Of a stretch of 64,000 nucleotides of DNA, positions 16,878 through 26,744 are shown in pieces. A model generated the notes under the pieces. It did no database searches. It was not told the DNA's origin and saw nothing but the letters and a program-made list of their open reading frames with translations. Both the position numbers and the translations under genes were made by a program. Within the stretch, counting starts at the first letter, position 1. Each line of letters opens with the position of its first letter. The DNA comes from Bacteroidales bacterium (GTDB taxonomy: Bacteria > Bacteroidota > Bacteroidia > Bacteroidales > UBA932): NCBI GenBank assembly GCA_017534745.1, contig JAFXVX010000013.1:62001-126000 (forward strand), read 5' to 3'.

Positions 16878-19538
16878 CTAAATACCTTTAAGGACGGCGA
16901 GCTGGGCCTCGAGGCTGGCGATGCGGGAAAGGGCGTCGGCCTCTTTCTTGCGCTCGTTGGCGATGACGGCCTCCGGAGCCCTCGAGGTGAAGGCCTCGTT
17001 GGAGAGCTTCTTGCGGACGGAGTCGAGGAAACGCTTCTGGTACTCGAGATCCTTCTCGGTCTTTGCAATCTCCTCGGCGGTGTCCACGAGGCCTCCGAGC
17101 GGAACGAAGAGCTCGCTCGTACCGATCATGAAGGACACGCCTTCTCCCGAGGCACTCCCCTCTTCGATCGAATCGAGGCCGGCGAGCTTCTTCACGATGG
17201 AGGCTTCCCTTTCTGGGAAGAAGCCCTTGAATTTCAGCGACATGGGCTGCCTCGGAGGGATATTCTTCTGCTGGCGGATGCCGCGGAGGGCGACGATGAC
17301 TTCCTCCGCGAAGGCAAAGTCGGAAAGCACGGCGGGATCGTAAGGCCTTGCGACGGGAGTCTTGGCGAACATGATCGTGCCGTTCTCGCCGCGGGGGGCG
17401 AGATCCTGCCAGAGCTCTTCGGTGATGAACGGCATCACCGGGTGGATCAGGCGGAGAAGGGCGTCGAAGAAGCGGATGGTCGCATCGTAGGTCACTTTGT
17501 CAAGAGGGAGGGGCTTGCCGTCCTCGTAGGCGGGCTTTACAAGCTCCAGGTACCACGAGCAGAAATCGTCCCAGAACAGCCTGTAAACGGCCATCAGGGC
17601 ATCGGAAATCCTGAATTTGGAATAATGGTCCTCGACGGTCTCGATCGTTGCGGAAAGCTTTGCCTTGAACCATTCAATGGCGGCAGCGGCAGCCTCGGGC
17701 TGAGCCGCTTCGTCGCTCACCGCGAAGCCGGTGATAAGGCGGTAGGAATTCCATATCTTGTTGCAGAAATTGCGACCCTGCTCCACCTGGGACTCGTCGT
17801 AGAAGATGTCGTTGCCGGCGGAAGAGCAGAGAAGCATGCCGATGCGGACGGCGTCAGCGCCGTATTTTGCGATAAGATCGAGCGGATCCGGGGAGTTGCC
17901 GAGGGTCTTTGACATCTTGCGGCCTATCTTATCCCTCACAATACCAGTGAGATAGACATTGGAGAACGGCTCTTTTCCGAGGAACTCGTCCCCTGCCATA
18001 ATCATCCTGGCGACCCAGAAGAAAAGGATATCCGGGCCGGTCACGAGGTCGTTGGTCGGGTAATAGTAGGCCAGGTCGGCGTTGGGCTTCTTCTCCGGAT
18101 GACCGGGCAGGGCCGGGTCAAACACGGAGATGGGCCAAAGCCACGACGAGAACCATGTGTCAAGCACATCCTCGTCCTGGCGGATATCGGCTGCCGTGAG
18201 GGCGGGATTGATCTTCCTGGCGGCCTCGAGGGCCTTTTCGGCGTTCTCTTCGACCACGATTGTCCCGTCCGGGAGATACCAGGCAGGGATGCGCTGGCCC
18301 CACCAGAGCTGGCGGCTGATGCACCAGTCGCGGACGTTCTCCATCCAGTGGCGGTAGGTGTTGCGGTATTTGTCGGGAATGAGCCTTGTGCGGCCGCTTT
18401 CGACGGAGTCGAGAGCCACCTTCGCGAGGCCTTCCATCTTGAGGAACCACTGGGTCGAGAGCTTCGGTTCGATGACGGCGTCAGTCCTTTCGGAATATCC
18501 CACCGGGGACACATAGTCTTCGACTTTCTCCAAAAGGCCCTCGTCGGCGAGCATCTTCTCGATTTTCTTCCTCGCGACGAAACGGTCCTCGCCGATAAGG
18601 ATAACGGCGTTCTCGTTGAGACGGCCGTGGTCGTCGATGATGTCGGTGATAGGCAGGTTGTGACGGAGACCGATGGCGTAGTCGTTGGCGTCGTGGGCCG
18701 GGGTGACCTTGAGGCAGCCGGTCCCGAAGCCGATCTCGACGTAGGAGTCTTCGATGATGGGGATCTCCCTGTTAATCAGGGGGATAAGGACTTTCTTGCC
18801 CTTGAGCCAGCCGTAGCGCTCGTCGTCAGGATTGATACTGACGGCGGCGTCGGCCATGATAGTCTCGGGACGGGTCGTCGCGACGACGATATATTTATCT
18901 GTCCTGTTGCCGTTTCCGTCGGAAACGTAGTAGCGGAGGTGATAGAACTTCGACTGGGTGTCCTTGTGGACCACCTCCTCGTCGGAGACGGCGGTGAGGC
19001 CCACCGGGTCCCAGTTGACCATGCGCACTCCCCTGTAGATCAGGCCTTTCTTATAGAAATAGACGAATGTCGAAATCACGGCGTCCGAGAGATCAGGATC
19101 CATGGTGAAACGGGTCCTGTCCCAGTCGCAGGAAGCGCCGAGCTTGCGAAGCTGCTTGAGGATGATGCCGCCGTGCTCCTCCTTCCACTCCCAGGCGTAG
19201 CGGAGGAACTCCTCGCGCGTCAGGTCTTCTTTGGAGATCCCCTGCTCCTTCAGCCTCGCGACCACCTTAGACTCGGTCGCGATCGAGGCGTGGTCGGTCC
19301 CGGGGACCCAGCAGGCGTTCTTGCCGTCCATCCTCGCCTTGCGGATCAGCACGTCGTTGAGCGTGTTGTTGAGCACGTGCCCCATGTGGAGGATTCCCGT
19401 CACATTGGGCGGCGGAATCACGATCGTGTAGGGCTCCCTCTCATCCGGCTCGGAGTGGAAGAACTTCTTTTCCATCCACTTTGAATACCATTTATCCTCC
19501 ACTTCGGAAGGATTGTACTTCGCTGATAGTTCCTTCAT
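16878..19538 (-). CDS. valS: Valyl-tRNA synthetase
   Basis: An 886-aa class I aminoacyl-tRNA synthetase, normal length for ValRS. The HIGH-type motif is [12 protein letters not shown] (about residues 41-52), [10 protein letters not shown] follows near 80, the editing domain carries [11 protein letters not shown] (about 228), and the KMSKS motif is [11 protein letters not shown] (about 530). The [10 protein letters not shown] segment is also typical. The anticodon-binding helix bundle and a C-terminal coiled coil (last 60 residues) are present. ATG 19538 (MKELSAKYN) was chosen since the 13 residues upstream run into the promoter region. It heads the minus-strand run valS - thioesterase - ABC-F - DUF2807 - M19 peptidase. 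Confidence 0.97.
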   Translation of the reverse strand: MKELSAKYNPSEVEDKWYSKWMEKKFFHSEPDEREPYTIVIPPPNVTGILHMGHVLNNTLNDVLIRKARMDGKNACWVPGTDHASIATESKVVARLKEQGISKEDLTREEFLRYAWEWKEEHGGIILKQLRKLGASCDWDRTRFTMDPDLSDAVISTFVYFYKKGLIYRGVRMVNWDPVGLTAVSDEEVVHKDTQSKFYHLRYYVSDGNGNRTDKYIVVATTRPETIMADAAVSINPDDERYGWLKGKKVLIPLINREIPIIEDSYVEIGFGTGCLKVTPAHDANDYAIGLRHNLPITDIIDDHGRLNENAVILIGEDRFVARKKIEKMLADEGLLEKVEDYVSPVGYSERTDAVIEPKLSTQWFLKMEGLAKVALDSVESGRTRLIPDKYRNTYRHWMENVRDWCISRQLWWGQRIPAWYLPDGTIVVEENAEKALEAARKINPALTAADIRQDEDVLDTWFSSWLWPISVFDPALPGHPEKKPNADLAYYYPTNDLVTGPDILFFWVARMIMAGDEFLGKEPFSNVYLTGIVRDKIGRKMSKTLGNSPDPLDLIAKYGADAVRIGMLLCSSAGNDIFYDESQVEQGRNFCNKIWNSYRLITGFAVSDEAAQPEAAAAAIEWFKAKLSATIETVEDHYSKFRISDALMAVYRLFWDDFCSWYLELVKPAYEDGKPLPLDKVTYDATIRFFDALLRLIHPVMPFITEELWQDLAPRGENGTIMFAKTPVARPYDPAVLSDFAFAEEVIVALRGIRQQKNIPPRQPMSLKFKGFFPEREASIVKKLAGLDSIEEGSASGEGVSFMIGTSELFVPLGGLVDTAEEIAKTEKDLEYQKRFLDSVRKKLSNEAFTSRAPEAVIANERKKEADALSRIASLEAQLAVLKGI

Positions 19539-19598
19539 AACTTGTCTTTTCACTTTACAAACTACAAATATAACCATTTTTTCGCCAATTCCCCCCTA

Positions 19599-19630
19599 TT
19601 TGCCTATAACTCTTATTTTATATATATTTG
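19599..19630 (+). promoter_or_regulatory. Promoter of the Hdr-like operon
   Basis: TTTG at 19599-19602 and TATATTTG at 19623-19630, spaced by 20 bp, fit the Bacteroidota consensus. The first gene of the operon starts at 19648. Confidence 0.7.
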
Positions 19631-19647
19631 CAAGATAAATAATACGC

Positions 19648-20346
19648 ATGAACCTGAACCTCTACGAAGAACTGTGCAAGGACTACCGTTTCCGGGAAGG
19701 ACTGCACACCTGCATCAACTGCGGGACCTGCACGGCTATCTGCCCTGCGGCGGAATTCTATCGTTACGACCCCCGTAAAATACTCGACACCGTCCAGCGG
19801 AAGGACAACGATGCAATCGAAGCCCTTCTGAAAAGTGACACGATATGGTACTGCGGCGAATGCATGAGCTGCCTGACCCGCTGCCCCAGAAAGAACGGCG
19901 CCGGTCTTGTAATTATGGCCCTGCGCTCTCTTTCGGCGCGCCTCGGCTATTTCGTCAATTCCGAAAAAGGCCGCCAGCTCTATCCCCTCACCAAGGCGCT
20001 CACGGGCAATATCCTCAATTACGGCTACTGCGTCTATCCGAGGACCTTCGACTGGGAAAAGCACAAGGAAAGCGGTCCCGTCTATAAGTGGCACCTTGAG
20101 CATCTCGAGGACGACATGGAGCGCCTCGGGGCCAACTTCGAGGGCGAAGGCCCCGGCGTCCTGCGGCGTATTCCGCAGAAAGACCTCGATGAAATCAGGG
20201 CCATATTCGACGTGACGGGCGGCACTGAAAGGATTGAGACGGTCAACCGCTGTTCGGCGGAAAAGGCCGCCGAGATGGGGATGACTATGGACGAATATGA
20301 GGCCTATACTTTCTCCCACAACTCAGGGTGCCACACAAACGACTGA
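19648..20346 (+). CDS. HdrC-like 4Fe-4S protein
   Basis: A 232-aa cytosolic ferredoxin-type protein. Two 4Fe-4S motifs are visible: CINCGTCTAICPAAEF (about residues 22-37) and CGECMSCLTRCPRKN (about 69-83), the arrangement of heterodisulfide reductase subunit C. The C-terminal 100 residues are helical and have no cysteine motif apart from two single cysteines. It should pass electrons between the HdrA-like flavoprotein and the HdrB-like subunit encoded next. First gene of the operon, 6 bp before the HdrB-like gene. True partner and substrate unknown; the organism class has no methanogenic CoM/CoB. Confidence 0.85.
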   Translation: MNLNLYEELCKDYRFREGLHTCINCGTCTAICPAAEFYRYDPRKILDTVQRKDNDAIEALLKSDTIWYCGECMSCLTRCPRKNGAGLVIMALRSLSARLGYFVNSEKGRQLYPLTKALTGNILNYGYCVYPRTFDWEKHKESGPVYKWHLEHLEDDMERLGANFEGEGPGVLRRIPQKDLDEIRAIFDVTGGTERIETVNRCSAEKAAEMGMTMDEYEAYTFSHNSGCHTND

Positions 20347-20352
20347 CCCGCA

Positions 20353-21426
20353 ATGATATACGAAGGCAAACAGAAAATCTGGGCCGACTACCAGAAAGAG
20401 ATACCGGAAGACCACTGGTACTTTGTCCGCAGCTGCATAAGGCAGAATTTCTTCCCCGCCAGCGAAAAGTATTTCACCGAAATAACAAAGAATGTCCTCG
20501 GAAAGGACATCTATGAGTCGCCGCATCACACGACCTGCGGCGGCATCGCCTACCACTGCGACACAATTCCGCAGGAGACTGTCATGACGATTGTCGCACG
20601 CCAGTTCGCACTCATGACTGAAGCCGGCTATGAGAATTATGCCGCCTCGTGCATAACATCGTTCGGCAACTACATCGAGACCCTAGAGACCTGGCACGAA
20701 TTCCCGGAGCTGGAAGCAAAGATCCGCGAGATGCTTTGGAAAGCCTGCCGCAGGGAATTTCAGAAGCCTAAATACGTCGCACATTCTTCCGACCTGATCT
20801 ATAAATTCCGCAACGAGATTGCGTCCAGGGCAAGATTCCGCCTTGTCAACAAGGAGACCGGTGAGCCGCTCCGCGTAGTGGAACACATAGGCTGCCACTA
20901 CAACAAGATGTTCCCTTCAAAGGGAGTAGGCGGCGCCGAGTATCCCTATGTGCTTTGCGGTATGATAGAAAGCTGGGGCGGACAGATAATCGACTATCCG
21001 GAGCGCCGCCACTGCTGCGGCTACGGCTTCCGCCAGTACCATGTCCAGGCCAACAGGGGCTACTCCTTCTCCAACACCCACAAGAAATTCGAGAGCATGG
21101 AGCCCTACAAGCCGGACATGATCATCACCAACTGCCCCGGTTGCCCCTACTTCCTCGACAGATGGCAGTACGTCACTGCCGAGACCGAGGGCAAGACCTA
21201 CGGCGACAAGCCCGGCTTTGGTATCCCGGTGTTCACTTACGAAGAGGTGGCCGGACTCGTACTGGGCTACAACCCATGGGACCTCGGACTCCAGATGCAC
21301 CAGATCGCAGTCGAGCCGCTGCTCGACAAGATCGGGATTCCCTATGATCCCGCGTCCAAGTATCTCGGTGTCAATAAGAAAGACCTCGGAAAGCCAGTGC
21401 TTCCGGGCTGTATAACCTGTTTCTAA
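20353..21426 (+). CDS. HdrB-like CCG-domain protein
   Basis: A 357-aa protein with cysteine-rich CCG domains that in heterodisulfide reductase bind the noncubane 4Fe-4S clusters and carry out disulfide chemistry. Seen here: HHTTCGGIAYHC (about residues 57-68), HIGCHYNK (about 178), HCCGYGFRQ (about 219) and NCPGCPYF (about 258), with a CITCF end. Usual HdrB is near 300 aa, so this version is a little longer, with a C-terminal extension of about 60 residues. It lies between HdrC- and HdrA-like genes in the standard order for such complexes. Substrate unknown. Confidence 0.85.
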   Translation: MIYEGKQKIWADYQKEIPEDHWYFVRSCIRQNFFPASEKYFTEITKNVLGKDIYESPHHTTCGGIAYHCDTIPQETVMTIVARQFALMTEAGYENYAASCITSFGNYIETLETWHEFPELEAKIREMLWKACRREFQKPKYVAHSSDLIYKFRNEIASRARFRLVNKETGEPLRVVEHIGCHYNKMFPSKGVGGAEYPYVLCGMIESWGGQIIDYPERRHCCGYGFRQYHVQANRGYSFSNTHKKFESMEPYKPDMIITNCPGCPYFLDRWQYVTAETEGKTYGDKPGFGIPVFTYEEVAGLVLGYNPWDLGLQMHQIAVEPLLDKIGIPYDPASKYLGVNKKDLGKPVLPGCITCF

Positions 21427-21437
21427 AAATTGAGAAA

Positions 21438-22451
21438 ATGAAAGAAAATGTCGTCATTATCGGCGGTGGAATAGCAGGCATTGAGGCCGCAAAGCAGCTC
21501 CTCCTGCTGGGCTACTCCCCCATCATTGTCGAGAAACAGGCAAGGCTCGGCGGCCACGTCGGCGAGTGGCACAAACTCTTCCCGGACATGACTCCGGCGA
21601 GGGAGCTTGTAGAACAGATGACTTCCGAGATCAGCGGAGCAAACGTCTTCCTTGAGACGACGGTCTCCTCCCTTAACCGCCTTTCCAACGGCTACAGCGT
21701 TGTCCTTTCCAACGGTATCGCCATCGTCTGCCGCGCCATCCTCATCGCGACCGGCTTCCATCTTTTCGATGCCGAAAAGAAGGAGGAGTACGGCTACGGT
21801 GTCTATAATCAAGTTATTACCAATCGTGACCTCGAGCATTGGTTTAATAGCGGAAAGGACGTTCGTATAGACGGCCGGGAGATGAAAAAGATAGGCTTCG
21901 TCCACTGCGTGGGCTCCCGCGACCTCAAGGCCGGCAACTCGCAGTGCAGCAAAGTCTGCTGCGTGACCGCCATCAAGCAGGCCATCGAGATGAAGGAGAA
22001 GTTCCCCGATGCCGAGATCTACTGCTTCTACATGGACCTCCGCCTCTTCGGCAAGAAATACGAGGATTTCTATATCAACGCCCAGAAAGACTACGGCATC
22101 CACTTCATCAGAGGCCGCGTCTCCGAGGTCGGCGAGAAGATCGACGGCTCCCTCCAGGTCAAGGCCGAGGACACCCTTTCCGGCAAGCCGCTCAAGGTAA
22201 CCCTTGACCTTCTTGTCCTTATGGCCGGCATGGTCTGCAACCCGAAGACTACGGAAATTGCCCGTATGATCCACGCCGACATCGACACGGACGGGTTCCT
22301 CCGCAGCCGCAACAATATATATAATATAATGGAAAGCGACAGGCCCGGCATATTCCTCGCCGGGACCTGTACCGGCACCAAGACCGTCCCCGAGACGGTA
22401 GCCGAAGCGCGCGCCGCAGTCCTTTCCATCCACAACTACCTGGGCAGATGA
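21438..22451 (+). CDS. HdrA-like FAD/FeS oxidoreductase
   Basis: A 337-aa flavoprotein similar to the FAD core of HdrA and QmoA. The dinucleotide-binding motif is VVIIGGGIAGIEAA (residues 5-18), followed by IIVEKQARLGGHVGEW (about 33-48), characteristic of HdrA. The cysteine block HCVGSRD...CSKVCCV (about 155-176) matches the HdrA cluster site, and DRPGIFLAGTCTGTKTVPET (about 302-322) is the second FAD-contact block. There is no N- or C-terminal ferredoxin domain, so it is the short form. It overlaps the next gene by 4 bp (ATGA). Expected to take or give electrons in the complex. Confidence 0.87.
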   Translation: MKENVVIIGGGIAGIEAAKQLLLLGYSPIIVEKQARLGGHVGEWHKLFPDMTPARELVEQMTSEISGANVFLETTVSSLNRLSNGYSVVLSNGIAIVCRAILIATGFHLFDAEKKEEYGYGVYNQVITNRDLEHWFNSGKDVRIDGREMKKIGFVHCVGSRDLKAGNSQCSKVCCVTAIKQAIEMKEKFPDAEIYCFYMDLRLFGKKYEDFYINAQKDYGIHFIRGRVSEVGEKIDGSLQVKAEDTLSGKPLKVTLDLLVLMAGMVCNPKTTEIARMIHADIDTDGFLRSRNNIYNIMESDRPGIFLAGTCTGTKTVPETVAEARAAVLSIHNYLGR

Positions 22452-22780
22452 CGGATTTTGGTTTCACAAGAGCAAAGAGCTCAACCGTCAACCTCGACGA
22501 AGTCGATACTTCCCTGTACCGTAAGATAGTGCAGGTGGAGCCGGATGTGCGCCGTTGCATGGAGTGCGGCAGCTGCAGTGCGGTCTGCACGGCCGCTCCC
22601 CTGTCCGGGATGAGCGTCCGGAAGGTCATCCACGCCCTTGAAAGGGGCACGGACATCACGGCGATGCTCTCCGGCTGCATGCTCTGCGGCAAGTGTACTA
22701 TGGTCTGCCCGAGGGGGATAAACACCAGGCATCTCATCCTTTCCCTGGAGAGATACTATAAAAAGGAGGGCGAAGCATGA
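22448..22780 (+). CDS. HdrC-like ferredoxin subunit
   Basis: A 110-aa protein with two 4Fe-4S motifs, CMECGSCSAVCTAAP (about residues 35-49) and CMLCGKCTMVCPRGI (about 77-91), spaced as in HdrC. It is the second HdrC-like subunit of this operon and much shorter than the first. Both ends overlap neighbouring genes by 4 bp, showing tight coupling with the HdrA-like and HdrED-like subunits. It probably carries electrons from the HdrA-like protein to the membrane subunit. Confidence 0.85.
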   Translation: MTDFGFTRAKSSTVNLDEVDTSLYRKIVQVEPDVRRCMECGSCSAVCTAAPLSGMSVRKVIHALERGTDITAMLSGCMLCGKCTMVCPRGINTRHLILSLERYYKKEGEA

Positions 22781-24558
22781 GACCGGATTTCCATCCTTTC
22801 GTAATCCCCTTCTGCGCCGGAATGGCCTTTGTCCTCGGCTACTGCCTTATAGGGATGGTGCGCATTATCTTCCAGCTCCCCGGAAAGGACCGCAGGCATT
22901 TCATGCTGTCGCTGATAAACCCTAAGACCGCCTGGAAGAACATCAGGGACATATTTCTCAACTGCCTCATCCACGTAAAGCTCTGGAAGCGGAATAAGCT
23001 CCTTGGCTTCATGCACTCGAGCATAGCCTTCGGCTGGTTTATGCTCATAGTGCTCGGCCACGTGGAGGTCCTTCTCTATGCCCCGGCCAAGCTCTCGAAG
23101 TTCTACTACCCGATCTTCTTCAACTTCTTCGTCGCCAAGAGCGAGCAGACCATCGGCGGAGCCGTGCTCTTCTTTCTGATGGACTTTTTCCTGCTGCTGG
23201 TTTTGACGGGTATAGTGCTCGCCATAATCAAGAGGGTTGCCTCCCTCTGGTTCGGCATGCGAAGGACGACAAGGCCGAGCGTGCTCGACATGGTCGGGAT
23301 GTATTCCCTCTGGGCCATATTCCCCTTAAGGCTTCTGGCTGAAGGGTTTACGGCCCACATCAGCGGCGGCAGCTTCCTTATCATCCCGCTCAACTGGGTC
23401 TTCCGCAGCTTCCTCGGCAACGACCTCAATATGGTGCCGACCTGGTGGCTGTATTCGATCGCCCTCGGGGTGTTCATGTTCGTACTGCCGTTTACCAGAT
23501 ATATGCACATCCCTGCGGAGATGCTTCTGATCCCCTTCCGCAACGCCGGTCTTTGCATACGTCACCCGAGGAAGGGATTTGCAAAAATACAGGTACTCAG
23601 CTGCCCGGGCTGCGGTGTCTGCATCGACGCCTGCCCCATGAGCGTCAAAAAGGCGAACATAAAGGACGCGACCGTCTATCTCAACCGCCAGATCCGCCGC
23701 GGCAATGAAAAGCGCATAGAGGAGATTTCCGACAAATGCATGATGTGCGGAAAATGCACCGCCCTCTGCCAGGTCGGCGTGGACGGCCCGCTCATCCGTC
23801 AGGCGCAGCGCTCCATGCGTAAATATGCCGTGGAAAAGGATTATTCCGCGGCCGTCTCCCCCACTCCGGTCGAAAAGGCCGAAGTGGCCTATTTCGCCGG
23901 CTGTATGACGCAGCTCACCCCCGGCATATCAAGGGCCGTCGAGTCCCTGTTGAAAAAGGCAGGCGTGGAATATGCCTTCATCGACCGCGAAGGCGGCCTT
24001 TGCTGCGGCCGTCCGCTAATGATGTCCGGCCGTGTCGAAGAAGCCCGCGAGCTCATCCGTAAAAACAGGGAAATCATCCTTTCAAGCGGCTGCAGGACGC
24101 TTCTTCTGAGCTGCCCTATATGTTATAAGGTATTCCGCGAAGAATACGCCCTCGATGGAATCGAGGTCATCCACCACAGCGTCTATTTCTACGACCTCGT
24201 CAAGGAAGGTCGCCTTAATCCGACTCGCAGCGACATCCACTTCGTCTATCACGATCCGTGCGAGCTCGGGCGCGGCAGCGGCATCTACGAGGAGCCGCGA
24301 AAACTCCTTCGCACCTCCTGCTACCTCGTCGAGGCGGCGAAGAACCGCGAAGAAAGCATCTGCTGCTCGGGTTCCCTCGGCAGTCTTACACTTGGCTTCG
24401 AGGACCGGAGGGAACTCACCGAAGCCGCCCTCCGAAATCTCACGTCCGACATTCCAGACGCCATAGCGACCGCCTGCCCGCTTTGTCGCAGCACTTTCCG
24501 CCGCTACTCCGACATACCAGTTTCAGACATCGCTGAAGTAATTGACTCAAGAACATAA
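22777..24558 (+). CDS. Membrane-bound HdrED-like fusion (cytochrome-b-like part plus CCG protein)
   Basis: A 593-aa fusion. Residues 1-260 hold about six hydrophobic segments of the HdrE/NarI-like type, with histidines that could bind heme b (for example near HSSIAFGW and LGHVEVLLY). Residues 270-345 have two 4Fe-4S motifs, CPGCGVCIDACPMS and CMMCGKCTALCQVG. Residues 365-593 contain two CCG domains (CCGRPLMMS with CPICYKVF, and CCSGSLG with CPLCRSTF). This is the layout of membrane disulfide reductases and of DsrMK/TmcB relatives, which connect the quinone pool with a soluble partner. It anchors the operon's complex to the inner membrane. Confidence 0.85.
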   Translation: MRPDFHPFVIPFCAGMAFVLGYCLIGMVRIIFQLPGKDRRHFMLSLINPKTAWKNIRDIFLNCLIHVKLWKRNKLLGFMHSSIAFGWFMLIVLGHVEVLLYAPAKLSKFYYPIFFNFFVAKSEQTIGGAVLFFLMDFFLLLVLTGIVLAIIKRVASLWFGMRRTTRPSVLDMVGMYSLWAIFPLRLLAEGFTAHISGGSFLIIPLNWVFRSFLGNDLNMVPTWWLYSIALGVFMFVLPFTRYMHIPAEMLLIPFRNAGLCIRHPRKGFAKIQVLSCPGCGVCIDACPMSVKKANIKDATVYLNRQIRRGNEKRIEEISDKCMMCGKCTALCQVGVDGPLIRQAQRSMRKYAVEKDYSAAVSPTPVEKAEVAYFAGCMTQLTPGISRAVESLLKKAGVEYAFIDREGGLCCGRPLMMSGRVEEARELIRKNREIILSSGCRTLLLSCPICYKVFREEYALDGIEVIHHSVYFYDLVKEGRLNPTRSDIHFVYHDPCELGRGSGIYEEPRKLLRTSCYLVEAAKNREESICCSGSLGSLTLGFEDRRELTEAALRNLTSDIPDAIATACPLCRSTFRRYSDIPVSDIAEVIDSRT

Positions 24559-24562
24559 TACC

Positions 24563-24880
24563 ATGGATAACAACAACAACCAGAAACAGCTCCAGATCGA
24601 GCTCAAACCGGAAGCCGCCCAGGGCTCCTACTCCAACCTCGCCATCATCAGCCACTCGAAGAGCGAGTTCGTGATCGATTTCGCGACCATGCTCCCGGGC
24701 CTTCAGAAAGCGGTGGTCGGAAACCGGATCATTATGACTCCCGAGCACGCCAAGAGGCTTCTCGCCGCTCTCCAGGACAATATCCAGAAATACGAGAACC
24801 AGTTCGGCCAGATTGATCTTGGCTCCGGCCGCACGTTCAACCTCACCGATTTCATCCAGAACAACGGGACCAAGTCGTAA
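24563..24880 (+). CDS. DUF3467 family protein
   Basis: A 105-aa protein matching the DUF3467 family of small bacterial proteins: the core LKPEAAQGSYSNLAIISHSKSEFVIDF is followed by PGLQKAVVGNRIIMTPEHAKRLL and a C-terminal helix. ATG 24563 lies just before an asparagine-rich start (MDNNNNQKQ). It follows the HdrED-like gene by 4 bp and abuts maf, so it shares the operon, but the family occurs in many contexts and this placement says little about its job. Function unknown. Confidence 0.82.
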   Translation: MDNNNNQKQLQIELKPEAAQGSYSNLAIISHSKSEFVIDFATMLPGLQKAVVGNRIIMTPEHAKRLLAALQDNIQKYENQFGQIDLGSGRTFNLTDFIQNNGTKS

Positions 24881-25456
24881 ATGCTTGAAGGGAAAAGGAT
24901 TATCCTCGGAAGCGCCTCGCCCAGAAGGAAGAGGCTGCTGGAGGGCATGTGCCTCGATTTCACGGTTGACACGGGCAACACATTCACCGAGACTGTCGAA
25001 GACGGCATCCCCTACAGGGAAGTGCCGGTAAGAATGTCCGAGGGCAAGTCCCTAGGCTTCCACCGTCCGCTCGCGGATGACGAGATTCTCATCACTTCGG
25101 ACACTATGGTCATCCTGGACGACGAGATACTCGGAAAGCCTGCGGACCGGGAGGATGCCGTGAGGATGCTTCGCGACCTCTCAGGTCGCACCCACGAAGT
25201 GGTCACGGCCGTGACTCTCCGTGACTCCTCCAGGATGAAGACCTTTACGGACAGCTCTCTTGTCCGTTTTTCCTCTCTTGCGGAGGAGGATATCGAATTC
25301 TATGTGGACAATTTCCGGCCTTTCGACAAAGCAGGCGCCTACGGCATCCAGGAGTGGATCGGGTACATAGGCATCGAATCCATCGAAGGCTCTTACTACA
25401 ATGTAGAAGGGCTCCCCACAGAAAAACTGTGGAAAGCCCTCAAGGAATTCTGTTAG
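24881..25456 (+). CDS. maf: Maf-like nucleoside triphosphate pyrophosphatase
   Basis: A 191-aa enzyme of the Maf/YhdE family, which hydrolyses dTTP, UTP or modified pyrimidine triphosphates to monophosphates. The N-terminal signature is ILGSASPRRKRLLEGM (residues 7-22), the catalytic aspartate is in TSDTMVILDDEILGKP (about 69-84), and the end has DKAGAYGIQEW and GSYYNVEGLPTEKLW. Length is typical. It begins directly after the DUF3467 stop codon. Confidence 0.92.
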   Translation: MLEGKRIILGSASPRRKRLLEGMCLDFTVDTGNTFTETVEDGIPYREVPVRMSEGKSLGFHRPLADDEILITSDTMVILDDEILGKPADREDAVRMLRDLSGRTHEVVTAVTLRDSSRMKTFTDSSLVRFSSLAEEDIEFYVDNFRPFDKAGAYGIQEWIGYIGIESIEGSYYNVEGLPTEKLWKALKEFC

Positions 25457-25462
25457 AGGAAT

Positions 25463-26653
25463 TTACTTTATTACTCCAAGCTCCTTACCCACCTTGACGA
25501 AGGCTTCGATTGCCTTGTCGAGGTGTTCTTTTTTATGCGCGGCTGAGAGCTGGACGCGAATGCGCGCCTGCCCCTTCGGCACCACAGGATAGTAGAATCC
25601 CGTCACGAAAATGCCTTCCCTCGCCATCGCGGCAGCGAATTTCTGGCTGAGAGGGGCGTCATAGAGCATCACGGCGCAAATCGCGCTCTGGGTCGGCTTG
25701 ATGTCGAAGCCGGCGGCGAGCATCCTGTCCCTGAAATAGCTGACATTGCTGACGAGCCGGTCGTGGAGCTCGTCGCTCTCGTCGAGGATACGGAAGGTCT
25801 CGATTGCCGCACCCGCTATCATCGCAGGGATCGAATTGGAGAACAGATACGGCCTTGACCTCTGACGAAGCATATCGATAATCTCCTTGCGGCCGGTCGT
25901 GAATCCGCCGACGGCGCCGCCGAAAGCCTTTCCGAGGGTCCCGGTAAAGATATCTATGCGGCCGTAGCAGCCGTAAAGCTCGGCCACTCCCCTTCCTCGA
26001 GGGCCTACAACGCCGGCGGAGTGGCTTTCGTCCACCATCACGAGGGCGTCGTATTTCTCCGCAAGATCGCATATCTTATCCATCGGAGCGACGTTGCCGT
26101 CCATTGAGAACACGCCGTCTGTGCAGATAATACGGAATCTCTGTGCCTGAGCCTCCTGGAGGCAGCGCTCCAGCTCAGCCATGTCGGCATTCGCGTAGCG
26201 GTAGCGTACGGCCTTGCAGAGGCGTACGCCATCGATTATGGAAGCATGGTTGAGCGAATCGGAGATAATCGCGTCGTCGGCGGTCAGGAGCGGCTCGAAT
26301 ACGCCGCCGTTGGCGTCGAAGCAGGAAGCGTAGAGGATTGTGTCTTCGGTCTTGAAGAAATCCGATATGGCTTTCTCCAGCCTCTTGTGGATGTCCTGGG
26401 TGCCGCAGATGAAGCGGACGGAGCTCATTCCGTAGCCCCGCTCCTCCATCGCCGCCTTCGCGGCCTTGACGATCCTCGGATTGTCGGCCAGGCCGAGGTA
26501 GTTGTTGGCGCAGAAGTTCAGCGCCTTAGACCCGTCTTCAAGCGTAATCTCCGCGCTCTGCGGCGAAGCTATATTCCTTTCGTTCTTATAAAGCCCCGCT
26601 TCCTTGATTGCTGCGAGCTCATCTGACAGATGTTTCTGAAATTTTCCGTACAT
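25463..26653 (-). CDS. kbl: Glycine C-acetyltransferase (2-amino-3-ketobutyrate CoA ligase)
   Basis: A 396-aa PLP enzyme of the alpha-oxoamine synthase family. It cleaves 2-amino-3-oxobutyrate with CoA to glycine and acetyl-CoA. Typical blocks: NFCANNYLGLADN (about 50), the PLP aspartate/histidine region VDESHSAGVVGPRGRG (about 208), and the PLP lysine in TGTLGKAFGGAVGG (about 243). 7-keto-8-aminopelargonate synthase (BioF) has the same fold, but length, sequence and the divergent threonine dehydrogenase gene favour Kbl. ATG 26653 was chosen over a longer frame that runs into the promoter; a -7-like TATATTTG lies on this strand at 26687-26680. Confidence 0.92.
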   Translation of the reverse strand: MYGKFQKHLSDELAAIKEAGLYKNERNIASPQSAEITLEDGSKALNFCANNYLGLADNPRIVKAAKAAMEERGYGMSSVRFICGTQDIHKRLEKAISDFFKTEDTILYASCFDANGGVFEPLLTADDAIISDSLNHASIIDGVRLCKAVRYRYANADMAELERCLQEAQAQRFRIICTDGVFSMDGNVAPMDKICDLAEKYDALVMVDESHSAGVVGPRGRGVAELYGCYGRIDIFTGTLGKAFGGAVGGFTTGRKEIIDMLRQRSRPYLFSNSIPAMIAGAAIETFRILDESDELHDRLVSNVSYFRDRMLAAGFDIKPTQSAICAVMLYDAPLSQKFAAAMAREGIFVTGFYYPVVPKGQARIRVQLSAAHKKEHLDKAIEAFVKVGKELGVIK

Positions 26654-26744
26654 ATCGATATTGGTTAAAAGTTCCGTCTCAAATATAGAAAATCCGCTAC
26701 ATTTTTCATAAAAAATCGTCATATTTGTACAAAACTAATAACTA

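Noticed and set aside
18099..19484. Open frame of 461 codons on the plus strand
   Set aside because: Antisense to valS; shadow frame.
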